The translations under genes and the position numbers were made by a program. From assembly GCF_030272615.1 (NCBI RefSeq), contig NC_081405.1, positions 608,022,677-608,086,676 of the forward strand: 64,000 bases of DNA, read 5' to 3'. Shown in pieces: positions 36,209-49,664 of the stretch (the first letter of the stretch is position 1; every line of letters begins with the position of its first letter). The notes beneath the pieces are model-generated. The model was not told where the DNA came from, did no database searches, and worked only from the letters and a program-made list of their open reading frames with translations. Origin of the DNA: Cryptomeria japonica. Its lineage: Eukaryota; Streptophyta; Pinopsida; Cupressales; Cupressaceae.

Positions 36209-38293
36209 TATTTATGATTTAAAATCATAAAATAATTTTCCTTCAACTTTCATACTATTAGAAATTGTAAATCAATTTCATTTTAAATTTAATAAATATT
36301 TTATCTATTTACCTATGCTTGATTACTCAATATTAAAAATAAACCCTTTTCAATATAATAATCATTATTGCATAGGTTGACTATCTGCATAATTGTAATG
36401 ATGAAGAATGTTGATAAAAAACTTTGCACGCTTCAAAGAGATGTATTTTCAACTAGATATATTCATATATACAAGATATGCAATTATTAAATTGAAATAT
36501 GGTGAAGGAAAATATCAGCTAGTTGATGAGCCCTTATTGAAAATAAGGAACACAATTGTTACATAGCATTTAGACGTGTCACAAAATTGTTACCTGGACT
36601 ACCTTTAAGAAGTGTGTATTCGACAAATTTTGTCGGCACGTAGGACATTAAACAAGGTATTCGGTAAAATAGGAATTGTATGCTGTCATTTATGTATAAA
36701 AAGCTGTATTGAAAAATAGCACTTTGTTTTCTATATTTTTAAATTAGGTATTTGTGTACAAATTTTTGCATTCTCTCTTGAAGACAATATTTTCAACCGT
36801 TATTACAAAAGATACCAAAGAGTTAATAGGAGAAATAGTGTGTTTTATAAAGTAAATTGTTTATTATTAGTTCCTGCCTGCAGGAAACTATAGGGAAGGA
36901 TTCAAAATTAAACGATGATTAAACTATAATGCAGCAACCAATTAGAATTCCGTATTTTCTAAGATTTGTTTTCTATACAGTGTAGTTCCTCTAGTGAAGT
37001 TGCATATATTTTAAGGCAATTATTACTTTAAAACATTTTGGCACAATATTATTGGGCCGTGTTTGCAGTTTCAGGATGTCAAGCAAGCTTTATATGCTCC
37101 CGATGTGAGAGAACACACATCTCTCAAGAGCCTGCTCTGGGCTTTGTATGACCGCAGACATTTCAAGGTGATGAGGTTTCAGATAACAAACACATGAGGC
37201 TGCAGGTCAAATGGACAATTGGCATTAAGGGTTTTATATTTGATGCATGCAAAGAGAGGTGGACTGTGTTGGTTTTTATTCTCTCCCACTATTCATTACT
37301 CTTCCCTCATGTTTTTGGTTCTAGTAGCACGTGTAAGGGGATGTGATAGGGTTAAGTGGTAGTGAAGCTCCAAACCACCATCCAAGGCAATGATGTACAA
37401 GCTCATGGACCTCTCTCTTATCATGCTCATTCTAAACAACAATAATGTAAATGATGCCATGAAATAATACTTGTAAGTAATTTCTCTGTGTTTAAATAGG
37501 GCAATGTTTTTGCATTGGTTTTGTATGTCCTCACAATAAGAAAGGCAGTTGCAGGGCCGTGAAAACAAAGTTTTTGACTATAACTTCAAACACATGGCCA
37601 TCAAATTGTTGACCCGCTAACCTAGATGCAAGAAATCTTCCCATAATTACATAGAAAATTCAATCTAATTATGTAATCTTGATAATATCACATTCTCAGT
37701 TTTTGACAGTACTGGCTAAAGATCTGCAGGTTGTATAAATTATGAACATATTTAAAGGATTATCTTGATATCTTAGATGTGTCGCAGGATCTGAGAATTT
37801 ATTCTGTAGGAAGATTCACAACACAAGCCTAAAAACACTCATGGCAACACTGTAAGTATAACCAATCCATTCTATTTTATTCTGCTTAGTGCTTGCGCAA
37901 ACATTCATATTCTCTTTTTTAACTTAAATTTAAGTTTCATCAATAGTAAGCATTAGTTTCATTGGATTGCAGAGATGTAATTCCTCCAGTTCTCAATTCT
38001 AAATCAGAGCCCCCTACATTGTTTGATGAAACCACAAGATAAAGTTGGCATGGAAATCAATGTTTGGTTGATTTTGTGGGTTTGATAAATAAGATTTCAA
38101 TACATGGGGTTTCCTTAAAATGTGAAGAGGCAATGTAAGTTATTTTGTTAAAATTTGTAAAGAATTTGTAAATTTAGGAACAAATAGAAAGGATTTATAT
38201 TGATGCCTTTAGGGTTTCAACTTCACAGCAAATCAGTCATTCTTGGGGAAAATAAATTCCTATATCCTGTAACAAGTTCTTTGCTAGTCTCAA
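36209..38293. other. A+T-rich region with possible relic exons
   Basis: No complete gene. Two exon-like islands stand out on the plus strand: 37075-37167 (listed separately) and ~37972-38030, which follows 'ggattgcag' and reads DVIPPVLNSKSEPPTLFDET before a stop. The second may belong to the broken TIFY gene that follows. The rest shows no signal. Confidence 0.35.
37075..37167 (+). other. Possible orphan exon (31 codons)
   Basis: 93 bases bounded by tttgcagtttcag on the left and GTGATG on the right, so a consensus-like acceptor and donor flank an open, phase-0 stretch reading DVKQALYAPDVREHTSLKSL and then LWALYDRRHFK. Its G+C content is higher than the flanks. I do not recognise the protein, and no partner exons could be joined with confidence. 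Confidence 0.3.
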
Positions 38294-38760
38294 ATGGAGG
38301 TTAATTATGCGGTTTCTCAGGGTATTAAGACCATGGGGTTATTTCCTCTACACGCTTCAGGGTTTGAATGGGAAAATTCCAAGCCTCCTGCCAAAGAGCG
38401 AATGATTTTCTACAACAATGAAATAAAAGTCTTCCCCGATGTTTCTCCTGAAAGAGTAAGCATTTTTTTCATGTTTGATCCAATATTTTCCTACATAGGT
38501 GAAACAAAGGGTTTAAAAACCATTAAAACATGTCAAATTCTCAATCTTCTAACCAATAGTTTGTTTCTTCAACAAGTAGAAAGTATAATGAAGCTGGCCT
38601 GGGAAATGGAAATATTCTACAGTCAAATGAGTTTTTGTCCTCTTCCACCATTGCTTCAAATTCCCTACCTTTACCCATAGGATTAAGAAAAAATGTTACA
38701 AATCCTGAAGAATTTTCAGCCGGAGCAAATCAAACCCCATTTCATGTCAGCAAGTTCTAA
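38294..38760 (+). pseudogene. TIFY/JAZ-like gene fragment, frameshifted
   Basis: ATG 38294 opens MEVNYAVSQGIKTMGLFPLH and leads to RMIFYNNEIKVFPDVSPER, a TIFY-domain core (TIFY appears as MIFY). A GTAAGC donor follows at 38456. After ~120 bases, ESIMKLA at ~38579-38599 supplies the end of the TIFY domain. The frame then shifts by one base to GNGNILQSNEFLSSSTIASN and ends HVSKF-stop at 38760. JAZ proteins repress jasmonate signalling through TIFY and a C-terminal Jas motif; no Jas motif is seen. The acceptor phase does not fit cleanly, so with the frameshift I call it a broken copy. Confidence 0.6.
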
Positions 38761-38763
38761 AAT

Positions 38764-39365
38764 CAGATTTGTAATATTTACATAGTGGAAGAAAAACGGA
38801 TTTGTAATATTTACACTGGAAGAAAGTTAGATTTGAAATATTTACATTGGAACAATTTCTGTGTACAGTATTAACGAAAAACTTTGTTTTGTAGAACTTT
38901 TGATTGCAGAGATAATTAGAGCACTTATAAAATTGTAGTGATTATTCTCTATGGAATCAAACATTTTTCCACTTAGATTATTTGATCATAACAAGGAAAT
39001 AGAAAGGAATTTATTTATTTTTTCATTGGCATAGATTGTAAACTTTTTCTATTTAATATACATACTACATGAACTAGATTAACTACTAATGTCAACTTAT
39101 TCCAGAACTCTATTTACGTGTTGTTTTAGCTGAACTTGATTAACTACTAGTGTCGACTTATTTTAGAACTCTATTTAACTATTGTTTCACATGAACTTGA
39201 TTAACTACTAGTGTCGACTTATTTCAGAACTTGTTGTTTTATTGTCTAAAGACTAGATACAAAACCTTTTATTTACCTGTTGTTTCATATGAAGTTGATT
39301 AACTACTAGTGTCGACTTATTTCAGAACCTGTTGTTTTATTGTCTAAAGACTAGATACAAAACCT
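38764..39365 (+). repeat. Short tandem repeats downstream of the TIFY relic
   Basis: At 38764-38855 a ~30-40-base unit containing agatttgtaatatttacat is repeated three times. At 39071-39365 a unit beginning 'gaacttgattaactactagt' recurs at 39071, 39132, 39193 and 39291 (spacings 61, 61 and 98), the last two also sharing 'ttgttttattgtctaaagac'. No coding potential. Confidence 0.85.
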
Positions 39366-39543
39366 TTTGCAGATGAATGATAGGTCATACACCATGCCTA
39401 TATGTTGAAAAACATGGAAAAACAAAGTACAGGAATTAGAAACAAAGCTAGTATACAAAGGCCATAGGAAGAGATAAATTTGATTTTTTTGCTGATAAAA
39501 AAATCTTTAATTGAATTTAATGCAAATCATTGTGTTTTTGAAG

Positions 39544-39548
39544 GACTT
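39544..39548 (+). repeat. 5-bp TSD, left (gactt)
   Basis: Matches 45269-45273 exactly, immediately outside the TG...CA boundaries of the 5.7-kb LTR-like unit. Confidence 0.75.
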
Positions 39549-39700
39549 TGTAATAACCCACTTAACTTAATCCAAAAACTCAACTGATTTTTTATTTTTA
39601 TTTTTATTTTATTTTCTTTTAGATGATGATTACTTATTCTTACCTATTCTTAATTATGTTTGACTCAATCGCATACTCAGGTACATCTATCAAAACAAGA

Positions 39701-39870
39701 TAGGCATCCATCCAATCGGGATGGGCATCTAACCATACGGGTTAGGCATCTAACCATACGAGTTAGGCATCTAACCATATGAGTTAGGCATCTGTCCATA
39801 CGAGACAAAAGGTTTCATCTATCCAATCCGGGATAGGCATCTACCCAAATGGGGTAGGCAACTATTCAGA
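39701..39870 (-). repeat. 21-bp tandem repeats
   Basis: Units of the form taggcatctaaccatacgagt begin at 39701, 39722, 39743, 39764 and 39785, then after a diverged spacer at 39834 and 39855. They lie near the 3' end of the minus-strand LTR-like unit. Confidence 0.93.
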
Positions 39871-40615
39871 AGAATATGATATGCTCTGGCCAGAGACTTT
39901 AGGCTCATCAGAACCATCCGAGTCCTGAGCCACTCTCTAAAGACTACACTCCCCTACTAGGAGTTCACTGAGGTCGCCGTCCTTAGGAGTATAAAAATAA
40001 TTACATAAACAAGCTTGAGTTCTACCTCAGAATTCAACCTAAAGCCTCGAGAAGTCAAGCGAATCCATATAGGATTCCTTTTGAGTATGCATTGAATTAA
40101 TTTTAACCTTTCAATTAGTATTTGCACCATTTGATTAAAAGACCAAGGAGCTTCAAGAACAACCTAATCACCCAAAACCAAATCCTAATCCCCATCCCCG
40201 AATGCCTAGGTACAAGGGACAACTCCATCCCTAGACTGCCTACATACCTGTTTTGGCCCGAGATCAAGGCGTAAAGTATGTATTTCTGGTTTCTAACTAT
40301 GGTTTAATGTAAACTGTTTGGTGGGTACACAACCCTTTCTAGGGTCAATGTCCCAGACAGTTTCTCTGTGGTTGCTACCCACGATGGTAGCTCTTATAGA
40401 AAAAAGACTCAAGATGGCCTTTTTCTTATGGCCTAAAACAACTAAGCCCTATTTCCTATTAAATACGTCACCCTTAGTCCATTATCATCTGCTGAAATCG
40501 TCAAGATAAAATAAATATTCAAGATCTTCACACACATCCAAACCCTAATGGGGTTATCTAAAGTTCAATTGATCAGATGTAAATTCATTTAAAAATTAAT
40601 CTTTTTAGATTATCG

Positions 40616-40644
40616 ATCCAAGGGGGATTACCCACCCCTTGGAT
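40616..40644. repeat. 10-bp perfect inverted repeat
   Basis: ATCCAAGGGG and CCCCTTGGAT separated by nine bases (40626-40634), within the giant LTR-like unit. It could form a stable hairpin in RNA. Confidence 0.8.
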
Positions 40645-43600
40645 TTTAACTTCCATATGACCCTTATTACTCCCCGATGATTTATAGGGGCGATGCCACA
40701 GACGTCATTGTTGCAGCTTTATTAGGCATTAAGTACAGTAGTTCAATACGATGACATTACCTGTAAGCATGACCTGGAGGAACCATAGATACCGAACGCT
40801 GCTAGGTTTTTGTTTCCATCACCTCTTGTTTAGTTATTTATCTAAGTACTTATTAAGCTTAAGCAACACTATGAAATGAAACTATTATACTACTAAAAAC
40901 TTAAATAAACATTATCATAGTGCAACCTGAAATTGAGATCATTATTGCAAAGAGTTGGAAACAAACAAATTCTATAAAATTAGGAACCTCTTGAAAATGC
41001 CAACCCATTTCCTACTAGAATATTAATATTCAAATTGTGAGCACCATTATATCTAAATTCTTGAAAATAACTTGCACGATAATAATACATAAGTAACCTG
41101 CATAATACAATAAATGCGTAACTTGTGTAACTTGCAAAAAATGTAACTTACATTAAAGATTAACAAATGTTCAATTTCTAAAATGAGGACAAATTAAAAT
41201 CAAATATTGATTTGTTTATTTGAATAAACAATTGATTAAGGGAACCAAGGAATTAGACAATTTTGATCAATATTTAACATAAATTTGATGATGATTGCAA
41301 TAGAAATTAATAATTTATAATAAAATAAAAATGCTAATAACCCATTAAATCTTAACTATTTAGATGAGTCTAATGTACAAATTTAATTCCCTTGATTCAA
41401 CAAGATTAAGGAGATTGTTAACTCGAATAAATACTAATGTTCTTACAAAATAGATTATATCTTGCGACTTATCTCCAAATTTAAATGTTAATTAAATTCA
41501 TCCATACTAAATACTTTGCGACATAAATGTAACTTCGCCTTTACTACTCTTATATATATATTTAACTATTCATAGATTGATTATTCTCAAATGTCTTGTA
41601 TACTCTATATCGTGAGTTTTAACCTTGCAAAAACAAATATATCCAACTTCTTGAATTGAGGAAACTTTAGCTAAACATTACTTCATATTTCTTGAAATAA
41701 AAAAAGTGTGTAACTAAACACAAATTTACTTGGGAGGTAAATTCTTTTAATCCTTAACACCTGCACTAATTTTTGAAGTATACAAAAGGGTATTTCCATT
41801 TATTATTAATTGAGACTAAATAGTGATACTTGATGAAAAAGAACCGGTACTATACAATAAGTGTATCATTGATGAAGTATCATTTTCCTATCTTTTGATC
41901 TCCTAAGACAAACTAATCTATTTAATAAGAATATTTAACTGTTATATCTACATCCTAAGAAAGATTAATTTTAGATAGTAGGTTTTCTTAATGTTTGATT
42001 ATCTAATGAAATGCCGAATGTGTTAATTGACTCTTTGCCTTATACAATATTTATCCTTTCAAAACCCCAGAGGGGTTTTCTTTTCCATCATGAAGGGAAG
42101 GTCAAAAATTGCAACTTAAATTCTCGTCAATAGAATCCTAATCGGTGACCCTTTGGCATGAGCCAGGTTCATTAAAATTCTCTTAAAAGATTAATTACCA
42201 CTTAATATAATTAATAATCAATTTTCTTATCCACTAAGGAAAACATTTTAAAGCAAAACCCCTTGTAATTAATAAATGCCTTCTAATAATATAAGTTTCA
42301 AATATTAAGAAAAGAAAAATTTATAATTCCAATAATAAGTTTGTTTGTTTTTTTTTAAAAGAAAATTACCCAATGCTCAAATTGATTTTAATAATACAAC
42401 TAAACAAATTATAAGTAAATTTAAATATTAGGCTAATAAGTTATTGATATTCAATTTTTTTTTGTGTTTAATAAAATTTAGAAGGATAACATGTTAATAT
42501 GAATCCAATTCATAAAACACAACCACTTTTTTTTTCTTTTTTTCTATCATGAAGGTAGTTATTGTCAATAAATCATCGATAATATCATCTAAAGTTTCGA
42601 TCAAACTAATACAATTATAGTAAAATTTAACTAAAACTGATATCTTAAATTTGACACAATATTTAAATACTTATTTACTCATACTGAGCTAATTCCAAAT
42701 GAATAAATTGGTTTACACCATTTAATTTACTTACTTAATAGTTACTCATATCGAATCTAAATTTCACTATTAAATTTAATTTACTTAGTAATGAAGGTTT
42801 CTATAACTCTGAAAAGGCTACTAAAAATGTCTTCAATTGTTTGCATATAATTTAATTTGTGTTCAAAGATGATGTAATTACTTTCATGCAAAAATCAAGC
42901 AACTGGATAATCTGAAAATAAATAAATAAATAAATTTAAAAACTAAAATATAAAGTTTCTAAATAGTCATTACTTTTTGAAAGCCCTATTTCTAATCATA
43001 TCGCTTTATTAAGTCTTTTAAAATTAAAATTTTAGAGTTGCAGGAAATGAATAAAACCACATTCAAATTGATTTTATTTTTATTTTTTTATCTTATAGCT
43101 TTTCTCTTAAAATGAGATTTACTTTCTATTTCTTTTAATTTATCAGTAAATATTTTTTAAATAGAACTCTTCAATCCAATAATTCATCAACTATGTTTCT
43201 TTGCTGGAACCACATAAATATTAATTATCCTTTTTCCTCTGTTCATAACTAATTAAATTATTAAATTTAGTAATTTATTAAAAAATCAATTCAATCAATA
43301 CTAATTATTTGCATATTGAATTTTAAACAATATGTTTTAATTAAATTCTCAACTTAGAAAAATCAACCCTTTCCTTTCATCTAAATACTGCTAAATATAT
43401 CAAATAATATTAAATACTCAAATTATAAATATTTCTATTTAATTATTTTCTGCAATAAATGTAGCTTTATTATTATTTTTAAAGTATAATAATTATAATT
43501 TAATATATACATATATTGAATTGAAAATATTGGACATGCGAAATAAAATAATATTAATTATTGTTATAATGTTGATATTTTAAATCATGTATAACTATAT

Positions 43601-45153
43601 ATGTATTTTTGTATTTTAAATACTAATATATGCAACTAAATAAAACACCATTCAGATTTATGTAAATTAAAAAAAAATCTTTTTAAATTTATAATAAATT
43701 GAATAGGAAGAATAAGATAAGTGTAAATATCTTTTTGTTATATTTTCTTGATTTTTATATTGTTTTATTTTATAAAGCATATTTTTAATTAAAAAGAGAA
43801 AGAAGCAAGATATCATTAGTATGTTTATTATTACTATTTTAATGTTAGAAGATTTTTTTATTTTATTTTTTCTTTATTGTTTTTTTTTTTTGGAAGAAAT
43901 TTCTAAAAAGAAACGTATTCACAAATATTAAAGGAAATTCTTACAGAGAAACATGTTGAAATTTAATGTTGAAAGAAAATTCTACAAAGAAATATATTGA
44001 CAATTTTATTCAGGTAGTTCTTTTTTTTTGTTTTTCCCTATTTACCCAAGTAAATATAAACCATTCTCTCCTAGTTTCCAAATGTATTTGCATTAAATAA
44101 TCCTCCTTAAAATTTACATGCATTTAGATCTAACTCAACATGTAATGGATTCAAATTATCCCCTCAAAAATACCAAAGAAAATTGCATGCATTTAAATAA
44201 AATTTACTTGCATTCAAATTTTATTCAAACAAATAGGCAAATTTATTAAAAATAATAATAGTGGCATTTGCAAATACTCAAAAGGAAGAACCTAGATTCA
44301 TAAAAGAGATTAAATCCTTCTTTGTAAACAGGCATATCTATTTAACACTTTTAACAAAATATTAATACTAGCATTTGAAAATACACAAAAGAAAGAACCT
44401 GGATTCACATAAGAGATCAAATCCTTCTCTGTTGAACCATGCTCCTACTTCCAACTTCCTTTCTTCAAATTTATTCCTGCAACAATTTCAATCTCTACCC
44501 CCCCCCCTCAATTTGTAGCACGTATATTCTATATAAATTTCGTCAAAGAATCTAATTCCAATATTTAACCTGTATTCCATGCTCACAATACTTCTAAACT
44601 ATAACTATTCATAAAAAATGAAACTCCATAAAAATCTCTCCAAAAGGAGTCTATAGAATACACTCAACGTCCTCCTAATTTATAGATTTTGAAGATGTAA
44701 ATAACTTTCACCATCTGTAAAGATAATTTCCCAAAATAAGGAGATTCTTCAATTAATATTTGTAAGAGAATATGCCAGAAATAATATTTTAACTCCCTTG
44801 TTGTCAATTTATTTATTTCTTCCATTTTATCAAGAATTATTTTTGTAACTCCCTTGTCATAAAATTTCCATGAATAGAAATATTCTTGTCATAGAATTAA
44901 TTTGTAACTCCCATGTCATATGTTTGCTAAATATAATATTTATTCCTTAATATTTTGAATTTAAAATTTCTTTTCTAGAATCTTCTTATTTCTCCTACAC
45001 CATGTGCTCAATTAGGATATTGAGAAAATAAGCAATTTTCAAATAAATTATGACTTTATGTGTGTGTCACTACTTAAATTCCTTTTTATTTAAAAACTCC
45101 AACCTCAATTCAATTTATCTTTTCTTTCTAACATTACTCATAAAATTAATATT

Positions 45154-45154
<1 letters not shown>

Positions 45155-45232
<78 letters not shown>
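45155..45232 (+). repeat. (TAA)n microsatellite
   Basis: 78 bases of perfect TAA repeats, close to the 5' end of the minus-strand LTR-like unit. Confidence 0.98.
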
Positions 45233-45235
<3 letters not shown>

Positions 45236-45268
45236 GTCATATCAAGGTCCAAAAAGAGGGTTATGACA

Positions 45269-45273
45269 GACTT
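45269..45273 (+). repeat. 5-bp TSD, right (gactt)
   Basis: Exact partner of 39544-39548. Confidence 0.75.
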
Positions 45274-47477
45274 AGACAATAGAAATTTCCATTGAAGGAG
45301 CAAGGGGCAGTTTGCATACAAGCAACCTATTGTACTTGGTATGTTACTACTTTAAATATAGGTAGTATCTACTTGGTGATTGGTATCAAACCTTTCATAG
45401 AGTTTCTCTGTAGCCAAGGTTGAACTTTGGTGTCTTGGTAAATGTGGCTCAGGATTCTAGGCTTGAGCTTCACCATCTCAAAATCCAATTAATGGAGAGA
45501 CACTACTTGTGGTCATATCTCTATTCTTCATTTAATTTCCTAGGCATGTATCAGGAGCAATTCTATAACTATTCATTGTGTTTATGTTTCTGTTCTTAGA
45601 TTTAAATTGCTTAACATCTCAAGACTCTCCTTTTTATTTGGCATTTTGCATTGGCTGTAATTATAGATTGCATGTACTAAGTATTTTTTCTATGCTCACG
45701 TGCTTTTTGGCAGAAGGAAGAATATTATAATGTATTGCCACTTAATATTTGTCATTGGCTAGTTGCCATATCTCTCTAGGGTGAACCTACTATGTGGAAC
45801 CTTTTTCTTTCCTTACAATTTTGAACTGGAATTTTTATTAACATAGTAGCCAATAAAAAAATTTCATCTCTGATTAAATGTAGTTTTCTAACTATTATTA
45901 AATAGCATTAATACTTGATCTTTGGCATATTGAATTGCTTATCAAATTGAATCCAAACATCTAGTTTTAGGATTGTTATGATGTGGAGATATCACCATCT
46001 TAATAGCAAGTGATTAGAATCTCTTATTCACTTAATCAAACAAGTCCATGGCCTTTGTGTAATCTATTTTAATACCTCATTTTAGACAAAAAATTAATTG
46101 AATGTTGCCCCCTAGAATTCATTTTCACCCTCCTCTTCATACATATTTCAATAATAAAAGCAATAATATATTTGCAATGGAAAATTATGAGAAAAAGGGA
46201 GAGCTTTGGGTGCTAGGAATTATAGTACATGTCACATTCTGATTATTTGCAAAAACTTGCCCTTATCAATGTTGATATTGCAACGCGTTTCCTTATGTCT
46301 CATGGATTTCGAAGATGCAAAAAATTTGTTGTTTTCTTGCTGAAATGTCTTTGTTGGCTATTGATTATTTGGATCATTTAAAAGCCTGGACAAACATAGA
46401 GTAATAAAAGAGGGATTGGCAAATACAGCTAGTACTCTAGTTATCTATCAACACTGTTACTTTGAACCCTTTACATTACAAACGTAAATTCACATTACAA
46501 GTAGAATTGTTTTTTTAATCTCACAACACATTTTTTGTCTTCAACGAAATATAAACCAGATTAAGCACACCCTCTTCATGTCTAGGACTATCATGCCTGA
46601 ACCTATATTTGAATGCTTTCTCTCAAGAGACTGTCATACTTCTTTGCTGCTCCTATTACAAACTTGAGTACTATCACATGTTTTATTCTTCATTCTTCAT
46701 TCTTCAAGATATTCATTCTCTTGCAGGAAACCATGTCCCTTTTCTGAAGCCACTGATTATGTTCTGTCCATGACTATTTGTTTGCATTATTTCTGCATGG
46801 TGACCTTACATTTTTGTAGTCCTGTAATTACAAATAACATTTAATTTATCATAATTGTTTTTGTATTAACTTAACAATGGGCATACACAAAGACACAACT
46901 ATCACTATCATTAATTTTAAAGGACTGTCATAGAATAATTTTTCTTCTTCTCGTCATTCTTCTAACTACTGATTGACCACACCAAATACCCACATTTCTT
47001 GTCTACCATTGCTTGGCAGGAACTATGCTACTTCCAACTCTTGTTTTTCTCCCTCCTATTGCTTTTCAAAGAATTCTATTGGAAATCCAAGAATTCAATT
47101 TGGCTTTTCTTTTCCTATGTTATTTGAGCTCAAAGTTGATAAAGAGAGAATATTATTACCATGTCTAATTATATTATACTTCTTATAACCAGCAGTTTCA
47201 AATGTCATAATACAAAGCAAAAATTTCCTTAGACTTTTGAATAACAATAGTTATTTGGGCAATGAGTTCCATCGGGAGAAGAGTAATTTGTGGTTTCTAC
47301 AATGTTTGTTGTTAGGCATCTTTGTGGAAATTTTTATATTACTTGCTTCCATTTTGGCTGAGGAACCATTTCAACATAATCCTTAAGGATCACAGTGATG
47401 TATATTCTCCTTTGAGAGAAGATTATCATTGACAAGTTTGAGAGAATTTTGTATTGTTCCACAATTCAATTAAACCA
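45274..47477. other. Intergenic, no recognised gene
   Basis: No domain or convincing ORF; the ~70-codon frame at 46973 has no supporting feature. Base composition is slightly less A+T-rich than the LTR before it, so diverged gene or intron sequence is possible. Confidence 0.35.
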
Positions 47478-48561
47478 TTAAAAAATGATAGACCAAATAG
47501 ATTTTTGCACTGGTTGCAAATAGAATAATATATTCAGTTCATGGACATAATTTTACAATGTTATATTTTTGTCTAATTACAAAACTATTATTTTTTCATT
47601 ATGGGAATAACTTTCTGTTAATATAAAATGCGAATAAACAATTGTGAAGAGATGAATAATTCAGAAGATAAACAAAATAAATGCATAACATGAGCTTTTA
47701 ACATGGTTCACCAAAATGGCTACATCAACTTGAAACAGGGGAAATCTCTCATTAATCTTAGTTCTGAATAACAATACATTACAACATCTTCTTCTATCTC
47801 CTAACTTAAAGTAAGCATTACTCATTCAACTCTTAAAGAGCTTTCAAATGAAAGTTGAAAGGTTACAAGACATGGAGGGAAAATAAGGAGAAACCATTGG
47901 AGTTCATATTTCTAACACTTTTCACCCAACTAATTAATCTAATAGCTAATCTATTATATAAATTTTAATTTTCTAACAACCACTCCTTAAGATTTACATT
48001 ATCAAAAAGAAAAATATTATACTTGCATCGACTTAACTTCTCTATCTAGGCAAATGTCCTACTTATCCAACTCTCCATCAACATCAATCAAAACTCCTCA
48101 TGTTTGGGTAAACATTATTATTATGTAATGTTTACTTATGAATTTGGACACACTTCATTATATACAATAAAATCACCAACTAACACTCAACTATCCATAG
48201 CCACCAGTTTGTCAATTCAACTCTCCACAAGACAAAAACTCAACAAGTTTGTGGATTCAACTATCCACACACCAAGAAATTAATGCATGGTCTATCTTGC
48301 CCTTGATGTGACTATATATTAAATTGATGCTCCTCATGCAATACATCATCTTTGAGAGAGAAGCTAGCTCAAGAAAATGAAGATTTTCTCCTGCCCACAT
48401 TTCTTCCAATCTCCAATCTGTCTATGTTACTCTTCAACTACCAAATACCTTCAAAGACCACCTTAGGTCTAACATAGATGTAATGAGTAAAATAACTATA
48501 TGTAGCCACAATTAAATGCAAATAATAGGTGTTGGGCTCAACTAAAAATGCATATCATCCC

Positions 48562-48698
<137 letters not shown>

Positions 48699-49659
48699 AA
48701 AATTTGAATGTCTAACAATAGATAATCACACCCAACAATGAAATCAATATTTTAATTTTATTTCAAGGAAAATAATCACTCCCAATAATGATATTAATAT
48801 ACACAACAAGATTAAAATAACTCAACAATTAATTTTCATAGATCGTAATTAAATTCAAGACTAGATAATAATCATGGCATTATTTTGTTGCTCCATTTTC
48901 CACACCAAGATACTCATTTTATCTTAATAAAACTACTAAAATGTTTTTGGGTTTTATTATCCTTGACATTAGATTTTTATTATATTTTGAGTTTTCTAAT
49001 GGAAAAAGATACACACAATCGAATCCAGAAAAATACATTAGAATATAAAACGGATTGTGGAAATCTCATAGCTTTAATATTTTGAGTTTTTAAATTTCAT
49101 TAGGAAATTGAAAAGATATACTTTTCATTAAACTTGCATTTCATTGCTATTAAGACAACATGTCAATAGAAAATATAAACACTCAACAAATAATTAAAAA
49201 CATCCTCTATATATTCCAACATCTCATATGTCTACCTTTGTAGGCTTTATCATTTTCTCATTCCATGGTTTGCCATTTTGGGTTTTCCTAATAAAAACTC
49301 TAATGGCCTACTTTGAATCACGTCATGATAATGAAAAAATATAAAATCATGTTGTTACTTAAATATGCAATGCCTTCTTATATTTCTCAAGTTCTTTTTC
49401 TACACAATCTTGCATATTTCAATACAACACCAAAAATGTCATATGTTCTTAATCACCCATTATTCAAATGTAGTACTTCAGCAAAGAATCAACTTCCTCT
49501 TGGCATACACTATCCTCATAGATATATAATTTCTTGTAATAGTTTCTTTTCACAGGAGAAAAAATATTTCTTATTTTTTATACCATGTTAGAAAATGATA
49601 GAGCATACAAATTTCTGCACATATAAAACCATCACTACAAATCAACATAATCTTACAAT

Positions 49660-49664
49660 GCTAC
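49660..49664 (+). repeat. 5-bp TSD, left (gctac)
   Basis: Exact match to 53744-53748 outside the solo LTR. Confidence 0.85.

Larger units (their letters stand above)
39549..45268 (-). mobile_element. Giant solo-LTR-like unit, 5720 bp
   Basis: On the plus strand it starts TGTAATAACCCAC and ends GAGGGTTATGACA; the minus strand therefore reads TGTCATAACCC…GGGTTATTACA, like the ends of the other long LTRs here. A perfect 5-bp direct repeat (gactt) flanks it. No PBS, polypurine tract, internal direct LTR pair or coding region is visible, so a solo LTR is the simplest reading; a large non-autonomous element is the alternative. It carries 21-bp tandem repeats near one end and a (TAA)n run near the other. 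Confidence 0.7.

Noticed and set aside
39701-39870. Regular short repeats considered as a CRISPR array
   Set aside because: Units are directly adjacent without unique spacers and lie in a plant LTR-like unit.
45115-45321. 68-codon minus-strand ORF with a Tyr run
   Set aside because: Translation of (TAA)n; compositional only.
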